Shown here piece after piece: positions 45,486 to 55,641 of a DNA stretch of 64,000 nt. Within the stretch, counting starts at the first letter, position 1, and each line of letters begins with the position of its first letter. Below the pieces are notes generated by a model. That model was not told the DNA's origin and did not search any database. It saw only the letters and a program-made list of their open reading frames with translations. The translations under genes and the position numbers were made by a program. The stretch comes from Modestobacter italicus (GTDB lineage Bacteria > Actinomycetota > Actinomycetes > Mycobacteriales > Geodermatophilaceae), in contig NZ_JABGCJ010000003.1 of assembly GCF_019799965.1 (NCBI RefSeq), positions 310,001 through 374,000 of the forward strand. The letters are read 5' to 3'.

Positions 45486-45540
45486 GGCCCCCTTGCAGGG
45501 TCCCACCGCGAGCTTGCTCGTGGTGGGGGGCAAGGGGGCC
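45486..45540. terminator. Two-part hairpin behind ahcY
   Basis: GGCCCCCTTGC (45486-45496) pairs with GCAAGGGGGCC (45530-45540). Inside, CCCACC/GGTGGG and CGAG/CTCG form a second stem. It starts 11 bp past the ahcY stop and is the natural ahcY terminator. Confidence 0.75.
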
Positions 45541-45551
45541 CTTCGACTTCG

Positions 45552-47036
<1,485 letters not shown>

Positions 47037-47274
47037 GTCGCTCCAGTGTCCGGCCCTGCCCCGGGTGGGCGGGCGCTGTCGGTCGCTGTGTCCCCGGCGG
47101 TGCGCGGGGCGAGCGAGCATGCCGAGGCTTCGGCGGGGCTCGTGCCGCGTCCAGGGTAACGCTGCAGGGTCGCGGACGACGTCACTGGCGAGGGCGACCG
47201 CGCCGCCGCGGCGCGTCAGCCGGCCCGGGCCCGCGGCCGCGTTCCTCGCCGGCCCGAGCTCTCGGGCAACCGCG
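47037..47274. other. Intergenic region between manA and ahcY
   Basis: No gene is seen here. It holds a perfect 16-bp inverted repeat at 47252-47267 (GCCCGAG facing CTCGGGC), which may end manA transcripts, and the ahcY leader with several GC-rich hairpins. A CCGA/TCGG hairpin near 47118-47131 recalls part of an SAH-riboswitch fold, but the conserved core could not be aligned. Confidence 0.4.
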
Positions 47275-48450
47275 TCAGCGCAGGGAGGTGGTGGCGCGGT
47301 AGAGGACGGCCGGCCCACGCGCGGTGACCGGCTGCCCCGCCGGGACGAACGCCGACTCCCCCTGCCGCAGTGTCACGTCGCCGTCGTCGCCGGAGAGCAC
47401 CGCGGGGCCCTCGGTGCACAGGACCACCTGCGGACCGGAGGTGGTCAGGACCCCGGGCTCCACGTCGACCTGCACCCGGGTGAGGTCGAAGTCGTCCACC
47501 GGCGTCGGGTAGCGGAGCCCACCCGGGCCGAGCACCGGGTGGATGACCGGCACCTTCCCGTCGGTGAAGTCGAGCACCTCGACAAGCGCGGCCAGGTCAA
47601 CGTGCTTGGAGGTCAGCCCGCCCCGCAGCACGTTGTCCGAGCTGGCCATGACCTCCACACCGGCACCGCTGAGGTAGGCGTGCAGGTTCCCGGCCGGCAG
47701 GAACACCGCCTCACCCGGGGCCAACGTCAGGTGGTTGCACATCAGCGAGATGACCACGCCCGGGTCGCCGGGGTAGGTCTCGGCCAGACTCGCCGCCCAC
47801 CGGTACGTGTTGATGAACTCCGGGTCGTGCGCGGCGACGAAGCTGGCCGCCTTCTCCGCCACCGCGGTGACGAGCGACTCCCGGCGACGGGGCGACAGCG
47901 CGAGCAGCTGCGGGATCGCGGTCCGCAGGCCGCCGTGGGCGAGTGCGGCGATCGTCGGCAGCAGCTCGGTCAACTGGAGCTTGGCCAGGCAGTGCAGCGA
48001 CTCGACCAGCGGCCGGAACCCGCACAGGGCCTCGACCGGGGTGATCGCCAGCAGGATCTCCGGCTTGTGGAACGGGTCCTTGAAGGTGCGCGTCGGGTCG
48101 TCGAGGGGCACACCCGCTGCCTCCTCGGCCGCGAAGCCCACCTCTGCCTGTGCGGTGGTCGGGTGCGCCTGCAGGGACAGTGGCTTGTCCGCGGCCAGCA
48201 CCTTCATCAGGAACGGCAGCCGGTCACCGAACCGGTGCCGGGCCGCGGCCCCCAGCATCACGTCGGGTTCGGCGGCGATCGCCTCGTCCAGCGGGCGGCC
48301 GTCGGACAGCACGCTCGGCTGACCCGGGTGGGCCCCCATCCACAGTTCCGCGTGCGGCTGGTCGGCCGGCGAGGGCTGTCCCAGCAGCTCGGGGATGACC
48401 GTGTGGGATCCCCAGGGGTAATGGCGCACGGCGTTCGTCATCTGCCACAT
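47275..48450 (-). CDS. manA: Mannose-6-phosphate isomerase, class I
   Basis: A protein of 391 residues with the type I phosphomannose isomerase pattern: [32 protein letters not shown], zinc ligands in [20 protein letters not shown] and [10 protein letters not shown], and [28 protein letters not shown]. It interconverts fructose-6-phosphate and mannose-6-phosphate, feeding manB and then GDP-mannose for mannolipids and polysaccharides. A TATCGT box lies 8 bp before the ATG at 48450. It shares its strand with the SIS protein, Trm112-like and manB genes. Confidence 0.95.
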   Translation of the reverse strand: MWQMTNAVRHYPWGSHTVIPELLGQPSPADQPHAELWMGAHPGQPSVLSDGRPLDEAIAAEPDVMLGAAARHRFGDRLPFLMKVLAADKPLSLQAHPTTAQAEVGFAAEEAAGVPLDDPTRTFKDPFHKPEILLAITPVEALCGFRPLVESLHCLAKLQLTELLPTIAALAHGGLRTAIPQLLALSPRRRESLVTAVAEKAASFVAAHDPEFINTYRWAASLAETYPGDPGVVISLMCNHLTLAPGEAVFLPAGNLHAYLSGAGVEVMASSDNVLRGGLTSKHVDLAALVEVLDFTDGKVPVIHPVLGPGGLRYPTPVDDFDLTRVQVDVEPGVLTTSGPQVVLCTEGPAVLSGDDGDVTLRQGESAFVPAGQPVTARGPAVLYRATTSLR

Positions 48451-48458
48451 CGGGCGGG

Positions 48459-48464
48459 ACGATA
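48459..48464 (-). promoter_or_regulatory. -10 box for manA
   Basis: Minus-strand TATCGT ends 8 bp before the ATG at 48450. Confidence 0.5.
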
Positions 48465-48584
48465 CCTCCGGGCCCCGCCCGGTCACCCACGGAACTCGCC
48501 GACGACGTCCCCTAGCGGCGATGAGAGTCGTCACCTGAGGACCGCCGGGACACGCCGTCTGCTCATCCGGACGCGGCCGGGAGG

Positions 48585-49727
48585 TCAGGAGGGCAGCGCG
48601 CGCTCGTGGTCCAGGGCCAGCGCCAGGTAGACCGCACTGAAGTCGGCCACGGCGAGCTGGCGGGCCAGCCGCGCCAGCCGCGGAGAGCGCTCGCCAGGCC
48701 CCTGCTCGGCGAGCGCGCTGACCGGCACGTTGTGGTCGGCGGCGACCCGCAGCACCTCCTGCATCGCGTCACCCGCCGAGCGGGCCTCCCGCTCACCCCC
48801 GTCGTGCCCGGCCGCGTCGGCGTCCCGGATGGTGATCAGTCGCAGCCGTCGGCCGGCGTCGTCCAGCCGGTCCCGGAAGAAGTCGTCCGCCCCCTCCTCC
48901 GGGGCCAGCGGACCACCCAGGACGGTACGGGCGGCGACCCGCTGGTCCGGCAGCCGGTAGCTGCTGACCGGGAGCCCGGCGAGCGTGGCGAGCTGGTCGG
49001 CGACCCGCCCGGCGGCAGCTCCGGCGAGCGGGCCCTCGGCGACGATCACCGGCAGGGCGTCCAGCAGCTCGAGGGCGAGGGTCTTCGCCGGGTTGACGAA
49101 GGACTCCCGCGCCGGGCCACACTCTGCCGCCGCCTCGTCCAGCGAGGCGGCGACCAGCTCGGTGTCGGCGGCGTCGGCCGGCAGCAGCCCGAGGTCGGCG
49201 GCGAGCAGCAGCATGGGGGTGAGCAGCGACCAGAGGGTGGTGTGCCGCACCCGGGTCGCCGGCAGCGCGACGTAGGGCGCCCGGGCGTTGGCGCAGGCTG
49301 CGTGCAGCGGTGAGTCCTCGGCGCCGACGCCGACCAGCGCGACCCCGCGGCGGGCCGCCTCGTAGGCCGGGGTGACGGCGTAGCGCCCGGCCCCCGTGCG
49401 GGTGGCCACCACGGCGACGTCGGACGGACCCATCCAGACCGGCAGCTCCGGGCCGGGGACCACGTCGACGGTCACCGGGCTGGCCGGTCCGAGCAGGGCG
49501 CGCAGCACAGCGGCGGCGACGGCGCCCTCGCGACGGGCGATGACCACGATGCCGCGGGGGCGGCCGCCGGCGGTCACCCGGTCCAGGCCGGTCTCCCGGG
49601 TCAGCCGGGTGGTCTCCCGCACCTGTGCGCCCGCGCCGGCGACGGCCGGCAGCAGCCCCCGGGGGTCCCGGGCACGCAGCAGGTCGAGGTCGGCGAGCAC
49701 CTCCTCCGCGAGCTCCGGGGAGGTCAT
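48585..49727 (-). CDS. SIS-domain sugar phosphate isomerase-like protein (Rv3256c-like)
   Basis: This 380-residue protein is of the bifunctional phosphoglucose/phosphomannose isomerase type: an N-terminal SIS-like domain ([29 protein letters not shown]) and a C-terminal bacterial PGI/PMI half ([37 protein letters not shown]). It lies between manA and manB, as in mycobacteria, so it probably acts in hexose phosphate supply. The active-site Glu, His and Lys of true isomerases could not be confirmed, and a non-catalytic regulatory role is possible. Confidence 0.85.
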   Translation of the reverse strand: MTSPELAEEVLADLDLLRARDPRGLLPAVAGAGAQVRETTRLTRETGLDRVTAGGRPRGIVVIARREGAVAAAVLRALLGPASPVTVDVVPGPELPVWMGPSDVAVVATRTGAGRYAVTPAYEAARRGVALVGVGAEDSPLHAACANARAPYVALPATRVRHTTLWSLLTPMLLLAADLGLLPADAADTELVAASLDEAAAECGPARESFVNPAKTLALELLDALPVIVAEGPLAGAAAGRVADQLATLAGLPVSSYRLPDQRVAARTVLGGPLAPEEGADDFFRDRLDDAGRRLRLITIRDADAAGHDGGEREARSAGDAMQEVLRVAADHNVPVSALAEQGPGERSPRLARLARQLAVADFSAVYLALALDHERALPS

Positions 49728-49933
49728 GCCGGGCGCTGCCGGGCCTCGTCCAGCAGCAGCACCGGGATCCCGTCGCGGACCGGGAAGGCCCGGTGGCAGG
49801 TCGGGCAGAACAGCTCGTCGGCCTCGACGTCCACGGTCAACGCCGTGTGGTGGGTGTCCGGGCAGGCCAGGATCGCCAACAGCGCCGGGTCGATGCCGAG
49901 CGTCGCCGAGTTCACCTCGCCGCCCGCGGTCAT
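49724..49933 (-). CDS. Trm112-family small zinc-binding protein
   Basis: A protein of 69 residues with the Trm112 pattern: ILACPDTHHTAL, then ELFCPTCHRAFPVRDGIPVLLLDEA. The second Cys pair is complete; in the first CxxC the second Cys is missing (CPDTHH), with His residues that might stand in as ligands. Trm112-like proteins are partners of methyltransferases or small stand-alone chaperones. It overlaps both neighbours by four bases: the manB stop (ATGA) and the start of the SIS gene. Confidence 0.88.
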   Translation of the reverse strand: MTAGGEVNSATLGIDPALLAILACPDTHHTALTVDVEADELFCPTCHRAFPVRDGIPVLLLDEARQRPA

Positions 49934-51309
49934 GCCCGCACCACGGCCAGGACGTCGTCCCGGACCTGCGCCATCCGGGTGGCGTCGGGCGCCTCGACGT
50001 TCAGTCGCAGCAGGGGCTCGGTGTTGCTGGCCCGCAGGTTGAACCAGGCACCGTCCGGCAGCTCGACGGTCAGACCGTCGAGCTCGTCGACGGTGACGCC
50101 GTCGCCGGTCCCGAACGTCTCCCGTACCGCGGCGACCCGGCCGGCCTGGTCGACGACCGTGGAGTTGATCTCACCGGAGGCGACATAGCGCTCGTAGGAC
50201 TCGGTCAGCTCGGAGAGCGGCTTGCCCTGCTCACCGAGCGCGGCCAGCACGTGCATCGCGGCGAGCATCCCGGTGTCGGCCCGCCAGAAGTCCCGGAAGT
50301 AGTAGTGCGCCGAGTGCTCGCCGCCGAAGATCGCGTCGGTGCGGGCCATCTCGGCCTTGATGAACGAGTGGCCCACCCGGGTGCGGACCGGCTCACCACC
50401 GTGTTCCCGGACGATCTCGGGGACCGCGTGTGAGGTGATCAGGTTGTGGATGATCGTGGTCCCGGCGCCCTTGGCGAGCTCCCGGACGGCGACCAACCCG
50501 GTGATGGCCGAGGGGCTGACCGGCTCGCCCCGCTCGTCGATGATGAAGCAGCGGTCGGCGTCGCCGTCGAAGGCCAGCCCGATGTCGGCGCCGTGCTCCC
50601 GCACGCCGGCCTGCAGGTCGACCAGGTTCGCCGGGTCGAGGGGGTTGGCCTCGTGGTTGGGGAAGGAGCCGTCGAGCTCGAAGTACATCGGCACGATGTC
50701 CAGCGGCAGCCCGGAGAGGACCACCGGGACGGTGTAGCCGCCCATGCCGTTGCCGGCGTCCACGACGACCTTCAGGGGGCGGATGCCGGACAGGTCGACC
50801 AGCTGCCGGAGGTAGGCGGCGTACTCGGCCACCAGGTCACGGCCACTGACCGTGCCGAGCCGCTCGGGCTCGCGGGCGAAGACCGCCTGGCCGTCGAGCA
50901 GCTCCTCGGCCCACTCGCGGATCTGCACCAGCCCGGAGTCCTGGCCGATCGGGGCGGCACCGGCCCGGCACAGCTTGATCCCGTTGTACTGCGCCGGGTT
51001 GTGGCTGGCGGTGAACATCGCCCCGGGGAGCCCCAGCGAACCGGCGGCGAAGTACAGCATGTCGGTCGAGCCCAACCCGGCCTCGACCACGTCGACGCCG
51101 CGGGAGAGGACGCCCTCCGCGAAGGCCCGGGAGAGGGGCACGGACGAGTCACGCATGTCGTGCGCGGTGACGACCGCCGTGGCGCCGGTCTCGGCGTGGG
51201 CGAACTCGGCGAACGCGGCCCCGATCGCCCGGGCCACCTCCTCGTCCCACTGGTTCGGGACGACCCCACGCACGTCGTAGGCCTTGATGATCGATGTCAG
51301 GTCCGGCAA
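49930..51309 (-). CDS. manB: Phosphomannomutase/phosphoglucomutase
   Basis: A protein of 459 residues of the alpha-D-phosphohexomutase family. It has the phosphoserine loop TASHNP (Ser102), metal loop DGDADR (about 244-249), sugar-binding GGEHSAH and phosphate-binding RASNTEP near the end. It converts mannose-6-phosphate to mannose-1-phosphate for GDP-mannose. The start is a rare TTG at 51309, supported by GAGGAT upstream; no ATG or GTG lies in frame near the family N-terminus (LTSIIKAYDVRG). It corresponds to Rv3257c. Confidence 0.95.
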   Translation of the reverse strand: MPDLTSIIKAYDVRGVVPNQWDEEVARAIGAAFAEFAHAETGATAVVTAHDMRDSSVPLSRAFAEGVLSRGVDVVEAGLGSTDMLYFAAGSLGLPGAMFTASHNPAQYNGIKLCRAGAAPIGQDSGLVQIREWAEELLDGQAVFAREPERLGTVSGRDLVAEYAAYLRQLVDLSGIRPLKVVVDAGNGMGGYTVPVVLSGLPLDIVPMYFELDGSFPNHEANPLDPANLVDLQAGVREHGADIGLAFDGDADRCFIIDERGEPVSPSAITGLVAVRELAKGAGTTIIHNLITSHAVPEIVREHGGEPVRTRVGHSFIKAEMARTDAIFGGEHSAHYYFRDFWRADTGMLAAMHVLAALGEQGKPLSELTESYERYVASGEINSTVVDQAGRVAAVRETFGTGDGVTVDELDGLTVELPDGAWFNLRASNTEPLLRLNVEAPDATRMAQVRDDVLAVVRA

Positions 51310-51402
51310 CGCAGCTCATCCTCGCAGTCAGGGACCGCGGCCCGGGCGGCCTGCGGCGAGTCGACCCTAACGGCGCCGGGCGCGCTCAGCGCGCAGGACG
51401 GG

Positions 51403-51753
51403 TCAGCTGAGGTCGGGCAGGACCCGCAGGTGGCCCCGGCGGGTGCCACTGCCGTCGTCGGCCGGGTCGCGCGGGGGCTCGGGCCGAGCCGCCTCGCGGA
51501 CGGCGTCGGCCAGCGCCAGCAGGTCGTCCCCGGTCGGCCCGGCGTCGTCGACGTCGATCTCGTGCCGGACGACCTCCCAGCCACGCGGCACGGTCAACCG
51601 CCCCGCGTGGAACTCGCACAGGTCGTAGCTGTGCGGCTCGGAGTACGTCGCCAACGGACCGACGACGGCCGTGGACTCCGCGTAGACGTAGGTCAGGGTC
51701 GCCGCCGCCGGCTGGGCACATCCGCTGCGCGAACAGCGTCGCGACTGCCTCAC
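51403..51753 (-). CDS. DUF3499 protein (Rv3258c-like)
   Basis: This 116-residue protein opens RQSRRCSRSGCAQPAAATLTYVYAESTAVVGPLATYSEPHSYDLCEFHAGRLTAP-like, the DUF3499 signature with a CxxxxC pair and a later Cys/His pair that suggest a small zinc-binding fold. Function is unknown, although it is very conserved beside manB and whiB2. Two GTG codons are adjacent (51756, 51753); the second is chosen because GAGGAA then has 6-bp spacing. Confidence 0.88.
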   Translation of the reverse strand: MRQSRRCSRSGCAQPAAATLTYVYAESTAVVGPLATYSEPHSYDLCEFHAGRLTVPRGWEVVRHEIDVDDAGPTGDDLLALADAVREAARPEPPRDPADDGSGTRRGHLRVLPDLS

Positions 51754-51879
51754 CACCGGTTCCTCACGATGGGCACAGTAACTCCGAAGCCGGCGTCTGT
51801 GGAGCGGGCACGCCGGTGACGCACGGTCGGAGCCGGCCGCCGACGCCGCCGGCGAGGCACCCGGCTCCTCCTCAGGCCG

Positions 51880-51885
51880 TAGGCT
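51880..51885 (+). promoter_or_regulatory. -10 box for the 51895 gene
   Basis: TAGGCT ends 9 bp before the ATG at 51895. Confidence 0.5.
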
Positions 51886-51894
51886 CCAGCCGCG

Positions 51895-52353
51895 ATGGAC
51901 CGCCTCCCCACCCGAGCCCGCCGCGACCGACACGGCCGCGGACTGCGTGGCCGCCTCGTCCCACCGACCGTGCCGCTGTCCCGCAGCCGCGCGGAGCAGT
52001 TCGACGACCTGGTGCTCGACGCCGTCGAGGACCTGGAGCGTCGCTGGGAGCGCGAGCTGGCCGGGGTCGAGTTCGCGGTCGAGGACGTGCCGTGGGTCGA
52101 CCACACCAGCCCGGACGAGGTCGTCCTGGACGCTGACGTGCTGGAGGACGGCAGCGTGCCGCTGGCCCGGGTGCTGCCCGCGCACCGGGACGGCGGCCAG
52201 GAGCACCCGGCCCGGATCGTGGTCTACCGCCGGCCGCTGGAGATCCGCGCCGCCGACCGCGACGACCTCGCCGACCTGGTCCGGGACGTCGTCGTCGACC
52301 AGGTGGCCGTGCTGCTGGGCCGCGACCCGGAGGAGATCGACCCGACCTCGTGA
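51895..52353 (+). CDS. Metallopeptidase-family protein (Rv3259-like) with lost HExxH
   Basis: A protein of 152 residues. Its middle (SRAEQFDDLVLDAVEDLERRW, then VEFAVEDVPWVD, ARIVVYRRPLEIRA) matches the minimal zincin family found next to whiB2 and DUF3499 in actinobacteria. Where the zinc-binding HExxH should be, the helix reads VRDVVVDQVAVLLG, so neither His is present and the fold is probably not an active protease. The N-terminus is Arg-rich. Orthologues with the same loss occur in related genera as far as I recall, which suggests a structural or regulatory role. Confidence 0.82.
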   Translation: MDRLPTRARRDRHGRGLRGRLVPPTVPLSRSRAEQFDDLVLDAVEDLERRWERELAGVEFAVEDVPWVDHTSPDEVVLDADVLEDGSVPLARVLPAHRDGGQEHPARIVVYRRPLEIRAADRDDLADLVRDVVVDQVAVLLGRDPEEIDPTS

Positions 52354-52408
52354 CGGGCCGGGCCGACGAGGACCACCCGTGCGGGCCCTTGCCATGCTGG
52401 GCGCCGAG

Positions 52409-53983
52409 ATGAGCGAACCCGACGAGAAGCCGTCCGCCACCCGCGCCCTGGTCGCCGGGGCCGTCGTCCTACTGGTCGCGCTCGGGCTGGGCCTCGCCGC
52501 CCTGGCCTTGCAACCTCGCACCACCACGGCCGCGGCGAGCCTGACGGTCACCCCGCGCACCGATGCCGGCGCGGATGCCGCCGTCCTGCTGGCCGACCGC
52601 TACGCGACGCTGGCGGACTCCGCGACCACGCTGCGGACCGCGTGGGAGAGCACCCCGCAGCTGTCCGACGTCGCCCTGGAGGAGGTGCAGGAGGGCACCA
52701 CGGTCGACCGGGCCGACCGGACCGCGGCGATCACCGTGCGGGTGACCCTGGACGACCGGGACGCCGCCGTCGCGGCGGCCAACGCCGTCGTCGACACCCT
52801 CGTCGAGCAGGGCGCGGACGAGGACCTGGTGGACGTCGACCGGGGGGCCGAGGCGACCCCGGCACGGGTGTCGACCTCTCCCGACACGACCCGCTGGGTG
52901 CTGGTGACCGCGCTGCTGGCCCTCGCCGCCGGGCTCGCGACCGCCGCCCTCGCCACCGGCACGGGACGGCGGCGACACGTGCCCGGCGCGGCCGCCGGCC
53001 TGCCGCCGGCATCGGCCGGAACCGGTGTCGACCACCCGGCGGAGGTGGTGGACGACCTCCCCGGGTTCCTGGAGAACCCGCCTGGGTCGGTGCCGGCACT
53101 GCCCGCCGCGGCACCGGCCCCCTCGTCGGTCACCTCACCGGCAGAGCCCCCCACCCGGACCGGGTCGACGAGGTCCGGGGCACACCGCGAGGCGGGGACC
53201 CCGGTCCCGCGACGGACCCGCGGCGCGGCGCTCGGCGCGGCCCTCCTGCTGGTGCTCGCCGCGGTCGCGGTCGCCGCGACCGGGGACCGCCCGAACGGTG
53301 CCCCCGGGCCGGCGCTGAGCAGTCAGCGGACGCTCGGCCCGGACGGCGTGGTCGGGCCGACCGGACCGGCCGAGGGAGCAGCCGCCACGCTGAGCGCCCC
53401 CACGGACCCCGCTGTGCCGGGGCTGGACGCCACCGAGCCCACCACCACGGTCCCGGCCGGGGCGAGCGAGACCAGGGCGGCCGCGCTCGCGCTGGCCTCG
53501 GTCCCGCTCGGTGAGGACGGCGTCGCGGCGAGCATCTCCGCCCAGGGGCTGGTGCTCGAGCAGCGCGCGGTCGGGCTCACCGTGACCTACCCGAGCCTCA
53601 GCGTCTCCACGGACGGCCGCCGGTCACTCGCCCACGTCCGGCTGCCGACCTTCAACTGCCTCACCGCCGAGCCACCGGCCGATCCGGTCGCCGCCGGCTG
53701 CGTCCGCTCGCTGACCGAGTACGCGGACCTGGCGAGCCCGCAGCTGCAGCTCACCCGGGACGGCGACCGGATCGAGCTGGTCGGCCTCTTCCCCACGTAC
53801 ACCCGACCGAACGGCAGCGCACCGGTCTACACCGGCCGGGCGTACCAGCTGGCCGCGACGGTCACCCCCGCCGGCCCCCGGCGGGACGGCAGCACGCCGG
53901 CGGCCGGCGTCGTCCGGATCGGCCTGGACAGCGCACCGACCACGAGCGACGCCGGGGTCAACCGGCTGCAGCACCCCGGCTGA
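52409..53983 (+). CDS. Wzz-like chain-length/YveK-type membrane protein with extra helix and exported domain
   Basis: This 524-residue protein has three hydrophobic helices (about 15-34, 169-188 and about 275-295). The first two flank a 130-residue segment (ADRYATLADSATTLRTAW, then VTLDDRDAAVAAANAVVDTLVEQGAD) of Wzz/YveK polysaccharide chain-length type. After the third helix comes a Ser/Thr/Pro-rich stalk and an extracellular domain (LRLPTFNCLTAEPPAD, TRDGDRIELVGLFPTY) I cannot assign. The start is uncertain (ATG 52409 or 52394). It ends 26 bp inside the convergent neighbour. Confidence 0.72.
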   Translation: MSEPDEKPSATRALVAGAVVLLVALGLGLAALALQPRTTTAAASLTVTPRTDAGADAAVLLADRYATLADSATTLRTAWESTPQLSDVALEEVQEGTTVDRADRTAAITVRVTLDDRDAAVAAANAVVDTLVEQGADEDLVDVDRGAEATPARVSTSPDTTRWVLVTALLALAAGLATAALATGTGRRRHVPGAAAGLPPASAGTGVDHPAEVVDDLPGFLENPPGSVPALPAAAPAPSSVTSPAEPPTRTGSTRSGAHREAGTPVPRRTRGAALGAALLLVLAAVAVAATGDRPNGAPGPALSSQRTLGPDGVVGPTGPAEGAAATLSAPTDPAVPGLDATEPTTTVPAGASETRAAALALASVPLGEDGVAASISAQGLVLEQRAVGLTVTYPSLSVSTDGRRSLAHVRLPTFNCLTAEPPADPVAAGCVRSLTEYADLASPQLQLTRDGDRIELVGLFPTYTRPNGSAPVYTGRAYQLAATVTPAGPRRDGSTPAAGVVRIGLDSAPTTSDAGVNRLQHPG

Positions 53984-54836
53984 GACCGCGCGCTCCACCC
54001 GACCGGCCGAGCCGGCTCAGCCCGGCGGCAGCGGTCAGCGAGACCGAGGGCGAGCCGAGCTCGCGTCGGAGCCCGCCCACGTCGCTGACGCCCCACCAGG
54101 GCCAGCGTTGCTCGCCCGCCGGACCGCGGTCCAGCAGGGTGAGCAGCACCGCGACCGGGCGGCCCTCACCGGGCACGATGGCCAGCTCGACCTCGTCGAT
54201 GGCGGCGTGCAGCCGGACGGCCGCCCGGACCGCCGCGCGCCGGCCGGCGGGGACGCGGGCCAGGAGGTCGGGCAGCCGGCGCTCCACCTCCGCCGGGTCG
54301 CGGGTGCGGTGCACCGGGCCGACGGCGTCGAGCTCGTCGACCAGCAGGCGGCTGCGCGAGGTGGCCAGCGAGGAGTCGGGCATCAGCGCGGCGAGGTGCC
54401 GCACGGTCGGGTCGCCCAGTGGCAGGCCGGCCAGTCGCAGGGTCCACGGCGAGCGCAGCCGGTCGAGCAGGTCGGCCACCCCCTCGGCGAGCCGCCGGGC
54501 GACGTCGTCGTCCCGGGCGTACAGCCGGGCCGCGGGCCGCCCGTCCGGCAGCGGCGCGGCCTCGGGCTCCGCGCCCAGCAGGGTGACCGCGGTCGCCGCG
54601 CCCCGACGGCGGGACGACAGCAGGGCCAGCCCGGCGGGGCGGCCCAGCGGGTCGTGCTGGACCACCACGGCGCGCGGTCGGAGGCGACGCAGCGGGCCGG
54701 TGGACTGGGCGTTCAGCGCCGCGGTCAGCCACGGCCCCCGCGCGGGGGCGGGGGCGGCCAGGTCGGCCATCAGCGGCGCGGCTGCACGGACTTCCCGGAC
54801 CACCCGGGCTCGACCGTCGACGACGCGGGTCTGCAC
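53958..54836 (-). CDS. Uncharacterised protein, convergent overlap with the Wzz-like gene
   Basis: A protein of 292 residues, Ala/Arg/Leu-rich, with no membrane helix. Its second half (RLPDLLARVPAGRRAAVRAAVRLHAAIDEVELAIVPGEGRPVAVLLTLLDRG) and segments such as WPWWGVSDVGGLRRELG look like a folded alpha/beta domain, possibly acetyltransferase-like, but I cannot place it in a family. The last 26 bp overlap the end of the Wzz-like gene on the other strand. Such pairs of genes are seen in related genomes only if conserved; this needs a search. Confidence 0.6.
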   Translation of the reverse strand: MQTRVVDGRARVVREVRAAAPLMADLAAPAPARGPWLTAALNAQSTGPLRRLRPRAVVVQHDPLGRPAGLALLSSRRRGAATAVTLLGAEPEAAPLPDGRPAARLYARDDDVARRLAEGVADLLDRLRSPWTLRLAGLPLGDPTVRHLAALMPDSSLATSRSRLLVDELDAVGPVHRTRDPAEVERRLPDLLARVPAGRRAAVRAAVRLHAAIDEVELAIVPGEGRPVAVLLTLLDRGPAGEQRWPWWGVSDVGGLRRELGSPSVSLTAAAGLSRLGRSGGARGLSRGAAAG

Positions 54837-54866
54837 GGAAGCCAGTCGACCACATCGGCGCCCGGG

Positions 54867-54912
54867 GTCGGCGGCCGGACCCAGCGAGGGGGGTGGGGTC
54901 CGGCCCGCCGAC
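54867..54912. terminator. 16-bp stem behind whiB2
   Basis: GTCGGCGGCCGGACCC (54867-54882) pairs with GGGTCCGGCCCGCCGAC (54896-54912) with one bulged base. It lies about 90 bp past the whiB2 stop on the minus strand and is the likely whiB2 terminator. Confidence 0.7.
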
Positions 54913-55002
54913 GTCGGATCAGCGGGTCAGCGGCGGTGCTGCGCCGTCAGAACAGTGGCGCCGGGTCCCGCCGCGAGCGTGCGATCGGTGCGGGGCCGTC
55001 GT

Positions 55003-55353
55003 TCAGCCGGCGCGGCGGCGCAGCCGGCGGCGCTCACGCTCGGACAGGCCGCCCCAGATGCCGAAGCGCTCGTCGTTGCCCAGCGCGTACTCCAGGCACT
55101 CGGCGCGGACCTCGCAGCCGGTGCAGATCTTCTTGGCCTCGCGGGTCGAGCCGCCCTTCTCCGGGAAGAACGCCTCCGGGTCGGTCTCGGCGCACAGCGC
55201 GCGCTCCTGCCAGCCCTGGTCCTCGCCGTCCAGGCCGGGGAGACCGGCGTCGAAGACCCCGGCCATGCCCAGCACGTCCGACCCGGAGGAGGCCGTCCCG
55301 GCTCCTGCTGCTGCGCTCTTGTACTCGCTCAACCACGACACCTCGGCCATCAC
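55003..55353 (-). CDS. whiB2: WhiB-family Fe-S transcription regulator, WhiB2/WhmD-like
   Basis: A regulator of 116 residues with the four cluster Cys residues of the WhiB domain (Cys54, 77, 80, 86), the GIWGG turn (98-102) and a basic C-terminus (RERRRLRRR) for DNA contact. Position next to fbiA and DUF3499 and the long N-terminus fit WhiB2 (WhmD), an essential cell-division regulator in mycobacteria that works with sigma factor. The GTG at 55353 and ATG at 55350 are adjacent; GAGGGGAC lies upstream. It is divergent from fbiA over a 288-bp region. Confidence 0.95.
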   Translation of the reverse strand: MMAEVSWLSEYKSAAAGAGTASSGSDVLGMAGVFDAGLPGLDGEDQGWQERALCAETDPEAFFPEKGGSTREAKKICTGCEVRAECLEYALGNDERFGIWGGLSERERRRLRRRAG

Positions 55354-55641
55354 GTTGCGTCCCCTCGCTCCGTCACGGCGCGTGCCCTCCGGGCGGTTCC
55401 CGGGTCGTCAGCGCCTGATGACAACGTCGGAATTACACGCGTGTCGTTGAGTCGAGGTCAAGTCGAGCTCGTGTATCGCGGAGTCACAGGGGTCACACCA
55501 GTCACAAGTTGTGCTGAAGTGGTCACGGGACCCCTCGACACGCCGCGCCCGTCCACAGGAACTGCCATCGGGACGAAGGTGTTTCGTGTAGATCGGAAGC
55601 GGCTGTACCGGGTGCCCGGTGCACATCTGACGACGTGCACG
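55354..55641. promoter_or_regulatory. Divergent whiB2-fbiA control region with GTCACA repeats
   Basis: This 288-bp region has the lowest GC near a gene start in this block. It holds three GTCACA hexamers at exact 9-bp spacing (55483, 55492, 55501), a fourth related GTCACG at 55522, the palindrome ACACGCGTGT at about 55435-55444, and GTCAAG-like copies before it. MtrA, WhiB-partner sigma factors or a Crp-like protein could bind here, but none is proven. No gene is seen in it. Confidence 0.6.

Noticed and set aside
47037-47274. SAH riboswitch upstream of ahcY
   Set aside because: A CCGA/TCGG hairpin and GC-rich stems are present, but I could not align the conserved core of known SAH riboswitches. 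A covariance-model search would decide it.
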